Positions 24,345 through 37,300 of a stretch of DNA of 64,000 nucleotides are shown piece by piece (within the stretch, counting starts at the first letter, position 1; each line of letters opens with the position of its first letter). The stretch is from Ooceraea biroi. Lineage: Eukaryota > Arthropoda > Insecta > Hymenoptera > Formicidae. The notes beneath the pieces were generated by a model. It searched no databases. It saw only the letters and a list, made by a program, of their open reading frames with translations, and was not told the DNA's origin. The translations under genes and the position numbers were made by a program. The DNA lies in NCBI RefSeq assembly GCF_003672135.1, contig NC_039518.1, positions 248,001-312,000 of the forward strand. Direction: 5' to 3'.

Positions 24345-27115
24345 GGGGAAGCTGGAGTTGCTAGTGAACTATTTTTTCACTATAGGCGATCGGTAATGCA
24401 GTTTCGAAAATTCTCTTTATTGCTTGTGCAGAATAAAAAATCCTTTTCCACAAATGAAGTACATGATAGAAAGAAAGCCCGTTCTAACAGGACTTTATAT
24501 TCAAAATGGAAAAAAGTTAGAAAGACAAAATGCAAGGTTTTTAAACTTTTCTTTTCAACTAATAGCAATAGTAACTGAAAAGGTTTCGAAAATATTCTCT
24601 TTATATTGCTTGTGCAGAATAAAAATCCTTTCCACAAATGAAGATATAGATAGAAAGAAAGCCGCTCTACAGGACTTTATATTCAAATGGAAAAAAGTTA
24701 GAAAAGACAAATTGCAAGTTTTTAAACTTTTCTTTCCACTATAGCATAGTAACTGCAGTTTCAAAAATTCTCTTTATTGCTTTGTGCAGAAAAAAAAATC
24801 CTTTTTCCACAAATGAAGTATAGATAGAAAGAAAGTCCGTTCTACAGGACTTTATATTAAAATGAAAAAAAGTTAGAAAGAGACAAATGCAAAGTTTTAA
24901 CTATTTTTTTCACTATAGCGATGGTAATTGCAGTTTCGAAAAATTCTCTTTATTGCCTTGTGCAGAATAAAATCCTTTTTCACAAATGAAGTTATAGATA
25001 GAAAGAAAGCCCGTTTCTCAGGACTTTATATTTCAAAATGCCAAAAAAGTTAGAAAAGACCGAATGCAAGTTTTTAACTTTTTTTTCACTATAACGATGG
25101 TAAATTGCAGTTTCGAAAATTCTCTTTATTGCTTGCTGCAGAATAAAAAATCCTTTTCCACAAATGAAAGTATAGATAGAAAGAAAGCCCGCTCTACAGG
25201 ATTATATATTCAGAAAATGGAAAAAGTTAGAAAAGAACCAAATCCAAGTTTTTAACTTTTTTTTTCACAATATACGCGATGGTAATGAGAGTTTCGAAAA
25301 TTCTCCTTATTGCTTTGCAGAATAAAAAATCTTTCCACAAAATGAAGTTATAGATAGAAAAAAGCCCGCTCTACAGGACTTTATATTTAAAAATGGAAAC
25401 AGTTATGAAAGACAATGCAAGTTTTACATATTTTTCACTATAGCGATGGTAATTGCAGTTTCGAAAATTCTCTTATTGGCTGTGTCAGAATAAAAAATTC
25501 CTTTTTCCACAAATGAAGTATAGATAGAAAGAAAGCCCGTTTCTACAGGACTTTATATTCAAAATTGAAAAAGTTAGAAAAGACAAATGCAAGTTTTTTA
25601 ACTTTTTTTCACTATAGCGATGGTAATTCGCAGTTTCGAAAAATTCTCTTTATTGCTTGCTGGCAAGAATAAAAACTCCTTTTCCAACAAATGAGTTACT
25701 AGATTAGAAAGAAGCCCGTCTACGGACTTTATATGTTCAAAAAGGGGGGGGTGGAAAAAGTTAGAAAAGCAAATGCAAGTTTTTAAACTATTTTTTCAAC
25801 GTATAGCTGCGATGGTAATTGCAGTTTCGAAAATTCTTCTTATTGCTTGTGCAGAATAAAAAATCCTTTGCCACAAATGAGTATAGATACGAAAGAAAGG
25901 CCCGCTCTACAGGACTTTATATTCAAAATGGGAAAAAGTTAGAAAAGACAAATCAAGTTTTAACTTTTTTTTCACTTATATGCGTGGTAATTGCAGTTTC
26001 GAAAATTCTCCTTATTGCTGTCAGGATATAAAATCCTTTTCCCACAAATGAAGTATAGATAGTAAAGAAAGCCCGTTCTACAGGACTTTATATTTCAAAT
26101 GGAAAAAAAGTTAGAAAAGACAAATGCAAGTTTTTTAACTTTTTTTTTCACTATAGCGATTGGTAACTGCCAGTTTCGAAAATTCTCTTTATTGCTTGTG
26201 CGAATAAAAAATCCTTTTGCCACAAAATGAAGTAATAGATAGAAAGAAAGCCCTGTACAGACTTTTATATTCAAAAAATGGGAAAAAGTTAGAAAAGTAC
26301 CAAATGCCAAGTTTTTTAAAACCTTTTTTTTTCCTATAGCGATGGTAATTGCAGTTTCGAAAATTCTCCTTAATTGCTTGTGCCAGATAAAAAATCCTTA
26401 TTCACAAATGAAGTATTAGATAGAAAGAAAGCCCGTTCTACAGGACTTTATATTCAAAAAATGGGAAAAAGTTAGAAAAAGGACTAAATGCTAAGTTTTT
26501 TAACTTGTTTTTATTAAATTAGCGAATGGTAATTGCAGTTTCGAAAATTCTCTTTTAAATTGCTTGTGCAGAATAAAAAATCCTTTTTCCACCAAAATGA
26601 AGTATAGTATAGAAGATTGGGAAAAGGGAACGAGAAGCCCGTTCTACAGGACTTTATATTTCAAAATGGGAAGAAAGTTAGAAGAAGACAAAATGCAAGT
26701 TTTTTAACTTTTTTTTTTTTTTTTTTTTTCAATATAGCGATGGTAATTTGCAGTTTCGGAAACAAAAATAATTCTGCGTTCCTGGCGTAACCTATTTACT
26801 GTTAATTAAAAGATTTTGGGTTTACTTTTGGTTGCGCAGAATAAAAAAATCCTTTTCCACAAATGAAGTATAGATAGAAAGAAGCCCCGTTCTTACCAGG
26901 ACTTTATATTCCAAAATGGAAAAAAGGTTAGAAAGAAGACAAATGCAGTTTTTAACTTTTTCCATTTTTGAAATATAAAGTTCCCCTGTAGAGCGACTTT
27001 CTTTTCTATCTATACTTCAATTTGTGGAAAAGGATTTTTTCATTCTGCACAAGCAATAAGAGAATTTTCGAAACTGCAATTACCATCGCTTTAGTGAAAA
27101 AAATAGTTTCCACCT
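24345..27115. mobile_element. Foldback-like element, third copy, indel-ridden
   Basis: It starts with the same tip GGGGAAGCTGGAG and carries about 14 monomers of the ~172-bp repeat, then the inverted monomer near 26955-27105. Nearly every monomer has extra or missing bases, mostly in homopolymers, plus odd insertions (a G run near 25743, a poly-T near 26710, poly-A near 27118-27150, and about 65 unrelated bases near 26760). The right tip is unrecognisable. The pattern resembles unpolished single-molecule reads more than natural decay. Confidence 0.75.
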
Positions 27116-27189
27116 TAAAAAAAAAAACAAAAAAAAAAAAAAAAAAACAATCAAAACCTCCAACATCAACATAACTTAGATAATCCTCG

Positions 27190-27475
27190 ATTGATCGAAA
27201 AACATAATTTGGAAGAAAATTATCTACATATAGTTATACTTACGATACAATATAATAATGCCAGTACCATTACTATTCTAAGTTTGCCGATAATATCGAT
27301 ATGCCATTCGCGGGAAGAGGCAATGATGCTTGAAGAAGAAATTGATGCAACGTCGTGCGCGAAGAAACAGTTGAATTCCTGCGCGGGCGCGAGCGAGACG
27401 CTCCCTGATTGCAGCTCGCGGAACTCGCAGTCGCGACGCGCCGCCTCTGTGCGTCAGGGGTTGTCCGCCAAGACG
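27190..27475 (+). other. Degraded fragment of the AGO1 promoter region
   Basis: Corresponds to about 21098-21375 of the first copy (GATTGATCGAAAAACATAAT through the CpG-rich CTCGCGGAACTCGCAGTCG), again with many single-base indels. It stops at about GTTGTCCGCCA and joins directly to a partial 1.03-kb unit, without the AGO1 first exon. Confidence 0.75.
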
Positions 27476-28288
27476 AAAAAGTATTCTTGACTAATTTAAT
27501 CGTATTACAAGTATAAAAAATATGAAAATAAAACAATTTTTAATTTAAATCAGTAATTTCTATTCTTCTCTCTCGAATTAAATAAGATTGTCTTACTGTC
27601 TTGAGACAAGAGTAACATGTACACATTTATGCTTATATATTCTTGTATGCAGAATAATTTGATATTAGCGCCACTTTATAGTAGGCTTTGTCGATGTCGA
27701 CGCATCATTTTCTCACGGTCGCTCGTCGACTCGGCGCTCCTGCGTCCTTTATTCGGATAAAACGGCCAATATTTATGCGTTGCGATCGAAAATCGGGAAA
27801 GTGTTTCCGTTATTTACAATGAATAAGTGCAATACTCTACAAGAAATATTAAAAGATATGGAAATGTAAGTAAGTATATGCAATATACTTACTTGAGAAT
27901 AAGATTCGAGATAAGACATTTCCATATCTTTTGCACTTATTCATTGCAAATAACAGAAACACTTTCCCGATTTTCGATTGCAACACATAAATATTGGCCG
28001 GTTTGTGCAGATTCTACAAATTCTCTTACAAGAATAGAATAAGATGTCTTTTAGATCTCACAATATTCTTAAATCAAGAATATTTTGAACTTGCTAGAAA
28101 TTTGTATCTAAATCCTTTTGAGAAAATGAATGAGATAACACCAAGATTATTTGAATCTAGATTTTCGAATTTTCTATTCAAGATTAAAATATGCTTCTTT
28201 TCAATAATAAATATGATTGTCGCTATAGCGATCTTATTTTATGATAGATTAAAGAGTAATAGCATTAAGTCGAGAAATCTTTTCTGTG
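27476..28288. repeat. Single partial 1.03-kb unit before the second AGO1 copy
   Basis: Same sequence as the fourth unit of the array at 14769-15565, including the long inverted repeat (arms near 27758 and 27930-27995). It continues into the AGO1-upstream segment at the same boundary as the first copy. Confidence 0.9.
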
Positions 28289-29712
28289 GGTGCATGTAAC
28301 GTAAATTGGATATTTTCAAAGAGACATCCCGGATTATCTTAATTTTAATTTACATTTTTATTTCTCCTTCACCGGAGTTATTGCTTGAAAAGCCGAAACG
28401 GACGGTCGCAGGCAAAGGGAATTAATCGGAAAAAATTGGCAACGGCGAACGGAGACTACTAAAAACAAAAATGACGTGAACACGTGAATCCGCTGCCGAT
28501 CAGATGAATTCAGTCTGATCGACAGCAGAACGAAGCTCGTTCTTATCTCGTAATTCAATATTAAAACGCATCGAGGAGGCGGATGATTCACGGCGTGCGG
28601 TATCGAGCGCAACGCAACCGCGGTTCTGCGTAAACGTCAAAATTGCACGACATTTCAGTATCGCGAGGAGGGATGTGAGACAGGGGGGAGAAAAAAATCC
28701 TCGTTCTTTACCTCTCACGCGCTGCGGTAAACGCGATTTAATGCGGGCTATCCTGGAGAGAGACGCGGAGCACGGAACGGCTCGAGAATTTTTCCGCGGT
28801 CGGAGCGTTGCTTCGACCAATAACGCGCGCACAGTCCGGACACTTTCTATAAATAACAATGGGGGCTGCGCATCGTCTGCTAGCTGATGCAAAGGCTGCG
28901 AGTTGCGCGTGCGCGCGCTATCGACGTCACTGGCCAGCTAACCTGACCCGACCCGGATAGTTGATCGTTACGCCTCGCGATGTTTTCGACTCAAAATTAT
29001 ATTGTACGTATTTGCCTTCCCGTTCATGATTTTCGAAGATAAATGGAATTATTACGACAAATTAATCCACAGTTCGATCGTAGTCGTTACATTCATTTTT
29101 TTATATTTTATTTAACGAATTTAATTTCGTTTAATTTTTTCAGAAGCTTAATGAATAATCTACAAGCTTAATAATATCGTAATAATTATTGAGAAATATT
29201 GTGGAAATGCAATTATGGGTTCAGCAGAAAAGTTTGACGTTTGAGTATGATGGCATTTGTAATTCCCGCGGAATTGTCGGCCGACATCGTGGCGTTAGAT
29301 GCAACTTCAGGGAACTAACCTGGTGTGCTTGACACGTCCGTGGAACGGGTCGAAACGAACGTCAATTCTTTGACTGGCTTTAGACTAAGGAGTTTTAGTT
29401 GCTTTACGATCGCACTAATCACGCCGGCAGAACGCGTGAGAGTTCCACTGAAGGGGACAGACATCTTAGATAACTCCGCGAATACGTGACCGCGAACAAC
29501 GTAGACACCGTTCGCGGTATCACTGTCGGAAGTTGCTGCGACAGTGTTGCCAATCGCACCGCGGGTTGGCAGCGTTTCCAGTGTGCATTATCGATCTTGC
29601 ATTTCTTCGATAAAGATCGCGGATTATAAGTATTTTCCGAAGGAAAATAGAAAAATTAATTATTAATTAAAATTAATTTTTCGATTTGTACCGCTTGATA
29701 TTTATTAATTAA
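28289..29712. other. AGO1-upstream segment, second copy
   Basis: Near-identical to 15566-16985; the differences I saw are 1-nt indels, for example CGAGGAGG here against CGAGGGAGG at 15844, and TCTTTGAC against TCTTTTGAC. CpG-rich in its first half, with the same TATA-like motif near 28848. Confidence 0.6.
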
Positions 29713-30459
29713 CCCCTTCGGCGGCATTGACGCCATATGGCGCGAAAAATGTATGTGTCCATCTCGGCATTGACGCCATATGGCGTCCTTGTATTTTTTT
29801 CGATTGATTGGGCCGATCTTCATAAAACTTAGTACCCAAAAGCTTTTTGGGTCGCTGAATACGAATCCATAGTCAAAATTTCAAAATTCAAAATGACTGA
29901 TCTAATATGGCGATCAAATATAATCATAAAATCAAAATTTGTTCGGAATGTTATTAAATCTGATATCTAAGGGTTTCTGGGACTGATGAATACGAATCTC
30001 AGATCACAATTCCAAAATTCAAAATGACGGACCCAATATTGCGGTCAAAAAAGCAAAATCTATCCGAGTGTTATGAAAACTAGTATCCAAGAATTTTTTC
30101 AGTCGCTGAATTTGAGGTACAAAATTGCAAAATTCAAAATGTCGAACCCAATGAAGTGGCACAAAATAAATAAAAACTTGTTTCACTGACTAAGTTTTTG
30201 GATGCATCTTTCCAAAGATAGTTTGGATTCCCAATTCTAAGATACAAATACTTGTCAGTTTTTCAATTGTTCTTAGATAGATTTGGTGTTTTGACCACCA
30301 TATTGGATCCGCCATTTGGAATTATGAAATTTTGTACCGCAAATTCATATTTCGCGAGCCAAAAAATCACTAAATACAAGGTGTGTTTAAAATCCGATTA
30401 CTTTTTTCTGGGTGCCACCAGGGGCACAAACAGTGATATTCTGTTTGCCGCTGAAGGGG
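29713..30459. mobile_element. TTAA-flanked MITE, piggyBac-like, second copy
   Basis: 747 bp, the same length as the first copy, with CCCCTTCGGCGGCA / TGCCGCTGAAGGGG ends and TTAA at 29709-29712 and 30460-30463. The 16-bp palindrome GACGCCATATGGCGTC is at 29772-29787. Confidence 0.85.
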
Positions 30460-30463
30460 TTAA

Positions 30464-33400
30464 GGGGAAGCTGGAGTTGCTAGTGAACTATTTTTTCACT
30501 ATAGCGATGGTAACTGCAGTTTCGAAAATTCTCTTTATTGCTTGTGCAGAATAAAAAATCCTTTTCCACAAATGAAGTATAGATAGAAAGAAAGCCCGTT
30601 CTACAGGACTTTATATTCAAAATGGAAAAAGTTAGAAAAGACAAATGCAAGTTTTAACTATTTTTCACTATAGCGATGGTAATTGCAGTTTCGAAAATTC
30701 TCTTTATTGCTTGTGCAGAATAAAAACTCCTTTTCCACAAATGAAGTATAGATAGAAAGAAAGCCCGCTCTACAGGACTTTATATTCAAAATGGAAAAAG
30801 TTAGAAAAGACAAATGCAAGTTTTAACTATTTTTCACTATAGCGATGGTAATTGCAGTTTCGAAAATTCTCTTTATTGCTTGTGCAGAATAAAAACTCCT
30901 TTTCCACAAATGAAATATAGATAGAAAGAAAGCCCGTTCTACAGGACTTTATATTCAAAATGGAAAAAAGTTAGAAAAGACAAATGCAAGTTTTAACTAT
31001 TTTTCACTATAGCGATGGTAATTGCAGTTTCGAAAATTCTCTTTATTGCTTGTGCAGAATAAAAAATCCTTTTCCACAAATGAAGTATAGATAGAAAGAA
31101 AGCCCGCTCTACAGGACTTTATATTCAAAATGGAAAAAAGTTAGAAAAGACAAATGCAAGTTTTAACTATTTTTCACTATAGCGATGGTAATTGCAGTTT
31201 CGAAAATTCTCTTTATTGCTTGTGCAGAATAAAAACTCCTTTTCCACAAATGAAGTATAGATAGAAAGAAAGCCCGCTCTACAGGACTTTATATTCAAAA
31301 TGGAAAAAGTTAGAAAAGACAAATGCAAGTTTTAACTATTTTTCACTATAGCGATGGTAATTGCAGTTTCGAAAATTCTCTTTATTGCTTGTGCAGAATA
31401 AAAACTCCTTTTCCACAAATGAAATATAGATAGAAAGAAAGCCCGTTCTACAGGACTTTATATTCAAAATGGAAAAAAGTTAGAAAAGACAAATGCAAGT
31501 TTTAACTATTTTTCACTATAGCGATGGTAATTGCAGTTTCGAAAATTCTCTTTATTGCTTGTGCAGAATAAAAAATCCTTTTCCACAAATGAAGTATAGA
31601 TAGAAAGAAAGCCCGCTCTACAGGACTTTATATTCAAAATGGAAAAAAGTTAGAAAAGACAAATGCAAGTTTTTAACTTTTCTTTCACTATAGCAATAGT
31701 AACTGCAGTTTCAAAAATTCTCTTTATTGCTTGTGCAGAATAAAAAATCCTTTTCCACAAATGAAGTATAGATAGAAAGAAAGTCCGTTCTACAGGACTT
31801 TATATTCAAAATGAAAAAAAGTTAGAAAAGACAAATGCAAGTTTTAACTATTTTTCACTATAGCGATGGTAATTGCAGTTTCGAAAATTCTCTTTATTGC
31901 TTGTGCAGAATAAAAAATCCTTTTCCACAAATGAAGTATAGATAGAAAGAAAGCCCGTTCTACAGGACTTTATATTCAAAATGGAAAAAAAGTTAGAAAA
32001 GACGAATGCAAGTTTTTAACTTTTTTTTCACTATAGCGATGGTAATTGCAGTTTCGAAAATTCTCTTTATTGCTTGTGCAGAATAAAAAATCCTTTTCCA
32101 CAAATGAAGTATAGATAGAAAGAAAGCCCGTTCTACAGGACTTTATATTCAAAATGGAAAAAAGTTAGAAAAGACAAATGCAAGTTTTAACTATTTTTCA
32201 CTATAGCGATGGTAATTGCAGTTTCGAAAATTCTCTTTATTGCTTGTGCAGAATAAAAAATCCTTTTCCACAAATGAAGTATAGATAGAAAGAAAGCCCG
32301 CTCTACAGGACTTTATATTCAAAATGGAAAAAAGTTAGAAAAGACAAATGCAAGTTTTTAACTTTTCTTTCACTATAGCGATGGTAATTGCAGTTTCGAA
32401 AATTCTCTTTATTGCTTGTGCAGAATAAAAAATCCTTTTCCACAAATGAAGTATAGATAGAAAGAAAGCCCGTTCTACAGGACTTTATATTCAAAATGGA
32501 AAAAGTTAGAAAAGACAAATGCAAGTTTTTAACTTTTTTTTTCACTATAGCGATGGTAATTGCAGTTTCGAAAATTCTCCTTATTGCTTGTGCAGAATAA
32601 AAAATCCTTTTCCACAAATGAAGTATAGATAGAAAGAAAGCCCGCTCTACAGGACTTTATATTCAAAATGGAAAAAAGTTAGAAAAGACAAATGCAAGTT
32701 TTTAACTTTTCTTTCACTATAGCAATAGTAACTGCAGTTTCAAAAATTCTCTTTATTGCTTGTGCAGAATAAAAAATCCTTTTCCACAAATGAAGTATAG
32801 ATAGAAAGAAAGTCCGTTCTACAGGACTTTATATTCAAAATGAAAAAAAGTTAGAAAAGACAAATGCAAGTTTTAACTATTTTTCACTATAGCGATGGTA
32901 ATTGCAGTTTCGAAAATTCTCTTTATTGCTTGTGCAGAATAAAAAATCCTTTTCCACAAATGAAGTATAGATAGAAAGAAAGCCCGTTCTACAGGACTTT
33001 ATATTCAAAATGGAAGAAAGTTAGAAAAGACAAATGCAAGTTTTTAACTTTTTTTTCACTATAGCGATGGTAATTGCAGTTTCGAAAATTCTCTTTATTG
33101 CTTGTGCAGAATAAAAAATCCTTTTCCACAAATGAAGTATAGATAGAAAGAAAGCCCGCTCTACAGGACTTTATATTCAAAATGGAAAAAGTTAGAAAAG
33201 ACAAATGCAAGTTTTTAACTTTTTTTTTCACTATAGCGATGGTAATTGCAGTTTCGAAAATTCTCCTTATTGCTTGTGCAGAATAAAAAATCCTTTTCCA
33301 CAAATGAAGTATAGATAGAAAGAAAGCCCGTTCTACAGGACTTTATATTCAAAATGGAAAAAAGTTAGAAAAGACAAATGCAAGTTTTTAACTTTTTTTT

Positions 33401-33905
33401 CACTATAGCGATGGTAATTGCAGTTTCGAAAATTCTCTTTATTGCTTGTGCAGAATAAAAAATCCTTTTCCACAAATGAAGTATAGATAGAAAGAAAGCC
33501 CGTTCTACAGGACTTTATATTCAAAATGGAAGAAAGTTTGAAAAGACAAATGCAAGTTTTTAACTTTTTTTCACTATAGCGATGGTAATTGCAGTTTCGA
33601 AAATTCTCGTTATTGCTTGTGCAGAATAAAAAATCCTTTTCCACAAATGAAGTATAGATAGAAAGAAAGCCCGTTCTACAGGACTTTATATTCAAAATGG
33701 AAAAAAGTTAGAAAAGACAAATGCAAGTTTTTAACTTTTTTCCATTTTGAATATAAAGTCCCCTGTAGAGCAGACTTTCTTTCTATCTATACTTCATTTG
33801 TGGAAAAGGATTTTTTATTCTGCACAAGCAATAAAGAGAATTTTCGAAACTGCAATTACCATCGCTATAGTGAAAAAATAGTTCACTAGCAACTCCAGCA
33901 TCCCC
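30464..33905. mobile_element. Foldback-like TTAA element with 19 monomers, second copy
   Basis: TTAA at 30460-30463 and 33906-33909; tips GGGGAAGCTGGAG and, inverted, GGGGATGCTGGAG. Nineteen direct ~172-bp monomers followed by one inverted monomer from about 33737, the same count as the first copy but with few indels. Similar blocks of four monomers recur 686 bp apart (minus-strand frames at 32303-32617 and 32989-33303), hinting at a higher-order repeat. It lies just upstream of the AGO1 promoter region. Confidence 0.88.
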
Positions 33906-33909
33906 TTAA

Positions 33910-34367
33910 TCGATTGATCGAAAAACATAATTTGGAGAAATTATTACATATATTATACATTACAGTACAATATAATAATGCAGTACATTACTATTCTAAG
34001 TTGCCGATAATATCGATATGCGATTCGCGCGAAGAGGCATGATGCTTGAAGAAGAAACTTGATGCAACGTCGTGCGCGAAGAAACAGTTTGAATCCCGCG
34101 CGAGGCGCGAGCGAGACGCTCCCTGATTGCAGCTCGCGGAACTCGCAGTCGCGACCGCGCCGCCTCTGTCGTCAGGCGGTTGGTCGCCAGTGCGGCCAAT
34201 GGGCGCCGCGCTAGCGGACGCCATTGCGGAGGACGGGTCTCGTTCGGTGGTGTCGTTCGCAGTGTGTGATGTGGGGAAGCGTGTAGTGTGGCCAGTGGGG
34301 TCTTCTGTTGAATTTTTTACTTATTTATTAGTAGTTATCTGGTCTTTTGCACACGGCAGCAGCGAGA
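33910..34367 (+). promoter_or_regulatory. Presumed AGO1 proximal promoter and 5' UTR
   Basis: CpG-rich sequence (about 34085-34270) with GGCCAATGGG near 34192 leads to the AGO1 start codon at 34368. There is no convincing TATA box close to the start, which is common for broadly expressed genes. The TTAA-flanked repeat element ends at its upstream edge. The assignment rests on position and composition only. Confidence 0.5.
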
Positions 34368-34386
34368 ATGTACCCCGCAGGACAAG
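34368..34386 (+). CDS. AGO1: AGO1 coding exon 1
   Basis: ATG TAC CCC GCA GGA CAA G followed by GTGAGC. It codes MYPAGQ plus the first base of Ala-7. The phase fits exon 2 exactly (G + CC), and MYPAGQ is a typical insect AGO1 start. Exon 2 also has an in-frame ATG upstream of its acceptor at 35699, but that would add residues unlike AGO1. Confidence 0.85.
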
Positions 34387-37300
34387 GTGAGCGCCTTCGC
34401 TTCGGAGCAGCACGAAAACCTCCCCCATAGATACGCTGAACGTTCACGTTGATGACTGCAACGAGCGAATTCGTGAGCTTTTTCCCAAGCTTCTTGCAAG
34501 TTCGTACGCTTGCCTGTGACGTTCGAGAGATCTCCTCAAAGTGTTCCTCCCTGATGATGCTTCATTGTCCAGCGACAGTGCCATCGACATGTCGCGAAGA
34601 CGTCACGTTGATGTTCGTGCGTGTTCTCCGCGGAAGACACGCTGAATGACCTCGGATGAACCTCGCTCAACAGGCACGCGTGTCGTCACTCGGCCGCGAT
34701 CCGTTCAGATCATTTTGGGGCCCCGAGTCCCATTAAACCTCTATGCGTTGCCTAATCCCAGGCCACTGTCGTCGTTTCTCTCCCTCTAAACTGATCTTAT
34801 CAGACAAAGAAGGATAGAGGTCCAGGTGCATCTCGATAGAACGCATCTGTTGTACGTATTGATCAATCGATTGGCTGACGATCTTCTGTTTCGTCTTTCT
34901 CTATTCATAGTTGATCTTAATTACAGATACAAAAATTAATCCCCAAAATTTTGATCGAATAGGCTTGTCATTTATGTAACAACCTATAAATTTGTAACTG
35001 TGTATGATCCTTATAGCATATGTGCTAAAGACGAGATCTAAAGTTAAAGCGTACATGTCAGAAATAGTTTGCGCATTTATGATTTAGAAAGAAAAAGTTT
35101 AATGTATATACTTTAAGAAGTATGCCGGGAAAATTGATAAAAAATGCTTTGCTACAGAATCAGCTGCATATCCTTTCGAAACGTTTATTTTTATTTGGTA
35201 CGTTGGTGCTTCCGAGTTGTATTTTTAGTAGTATTAACTAGTATTTGTTCGTCGAACAATTCTGATAGCGAAGTCCTCCAGATTATTTCTCTTTGTGATA
35301 GGAAAGTGATGTTATTGCAAGCATATTTTGTTAATTATCTTGTTAAATGTACATGTACGAATGTTTTTTTTCTTTTGTTATAATCACTGACGGTATATGT
35401 AAAAACAGAAACTCAGATACCGTAATCTGTTGTTTAACTCTTCTGCCGCTTAAGCTTTAACACTTTGTCAAATAATCACTTGATGCAGCATCACTTGTGG
35501 ATGATATTGTAGAAATTGTTTACTTCGCAGTCATGTTACTGCCATGATGAATCTCAAAGTTAAAGAAACAACAGGAAATAAAAAGTTGAAGAAACATTTA
35601 GCAGAATTTTTTAAGCACGGTCTAATGATTCCAATTCTCCAACTTCACACGAATATAGATAAAGACGTAGAAAAATTAATATTGAGTTTGGGGAAATTAT
35701 GTTTACATCAATTTGCATTTCCGCAGCCCCTCCACCTGGACCTTCAACAAGTGGCGGTTCTGTTGGAACGGCAGGAGTGGCGACCAGTAGTGTCGCAGCT
35801 CCTAGCAGTATGGGGCTGGTACCTGCACAACAGGCACATGCACCTCCTCAATCAATGGAAACGCCAAGTGAGTGCACCTTTTCAATTCTGCGCAATTGTT
35901 ACAAGAGGATTTTACGCCGAGACATTTACACGAACAATTGATCTTGCAGTATTCACGTGCCCTCGGAGACCAAACATAGGACGGGAAGGTAGACCGATCG
36001 GGTTGAGAGCCAACCACTTCCAGATTAGTATGCCACGTGGCTTTGTACATCACTACGACATTAGCATACAGCCTGACAAATGTCCTCGGAAAGTTAATAG
36101 GGAAATTATAGAGACTATGGTTCACGCGTATTCTAAAATATTTGGAACTCTTAAGCCTGTGTTTGATGGAAGAAATAATTTGTACACAAGGGACCCCTTG
36201 CCTATCGGTAGTGATAAATTAGACTTAGAGGTAAGAAGATAAAGCATATCGAGTAGCGCTTCAAATATTTTGGATGCCAAACGACTCACGACTCACGCTG
36301 CATTCTTGATTCTTGCAGGTTACACTGCCTGGTGAGGGTAAAGATAGAGTTTTCAGAGTGCTCATCAAATGGGTGTCGCAGGTTTCGTTGTTCGCTTTAG
36401 AAGAGGCTCTGGAAGGCCGAACGAGACAAATTCCGTACGATGCTATCCTCGCTTTAGACGTCGTGATGAGGCATTTACCATCTATGACATACACTCCAGT
36501 AGGTAGATCATTCTTCAGTACGCCGGATGGATACTACCATCCGTTAGGTGGGGGCAGGGAAGTGTGGTTCGGATTCCACCAGTCGGTGAGACCGTCGCAA
36601 TGGAAGATGATGTTGAATATCGATGGTAAGCAACCAAACAAAACCTTGCCTTACGTTCGTGCTTTTTCTGTGAGCTCGTCGCTCATCTGTGTCTGCGTCT
36701 GCGTTTCAGTTTCCGCCACTGCGTTCTACAAGGCGCAGCCGGTCATAGAATTTATGTGCGAAGTGCTGGACATACGAGACATCAACGAACAGCGGAAACC
36801 GCTCACGGATTCTCAAAGGGTGAAATTTACCAAAGAAATCAAGGGTCTCAAGATCGAGATCACTCATTGCGGAACGATGAAGCGAAAGTATAGAGTATGT
36901 AATGTTACGCGTAAACCAGCTCAAATGCAATCGTAAGTGGCAGTCCTATGCGATTATCGAAGCGACAACGATACATACAGGGTGTTTCTTATCCACCGCC
37001 CGTGGAAAGTTGAGGCGATTCTTCCCTGCGATGCTTGATGAGAGAGATATTCTTGAGTAAATTCCAGCGCCGTCCTTTCGCGCGCCCGGTAGTGTGCACG
37101 AGTGCACATTTCTCTTTCATTAAGCATCGCAGAAGAAAATATTGGGTTGGCCAAAAAGTAATTGCGTTTTTTTTATATAAATAAAAGGCGAATTTTTCAT
37201 GGGAAACAAAAACTTTATTAAACAATATATTGTCCATTTTGTTTGATTATCTTTTGCCATTTTTCAGGCAACTTCATGATTCCGCGCTCAAAACAGTTCT

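Noticed and set aside
35544..36242. 232-residue frame over AGO1 intron 1 and exons 2-3
   Set aside because: It reads exon 2 in the wrong phase and crosses two splice sites. The spliced AGO1 frame explains the conserved residues.
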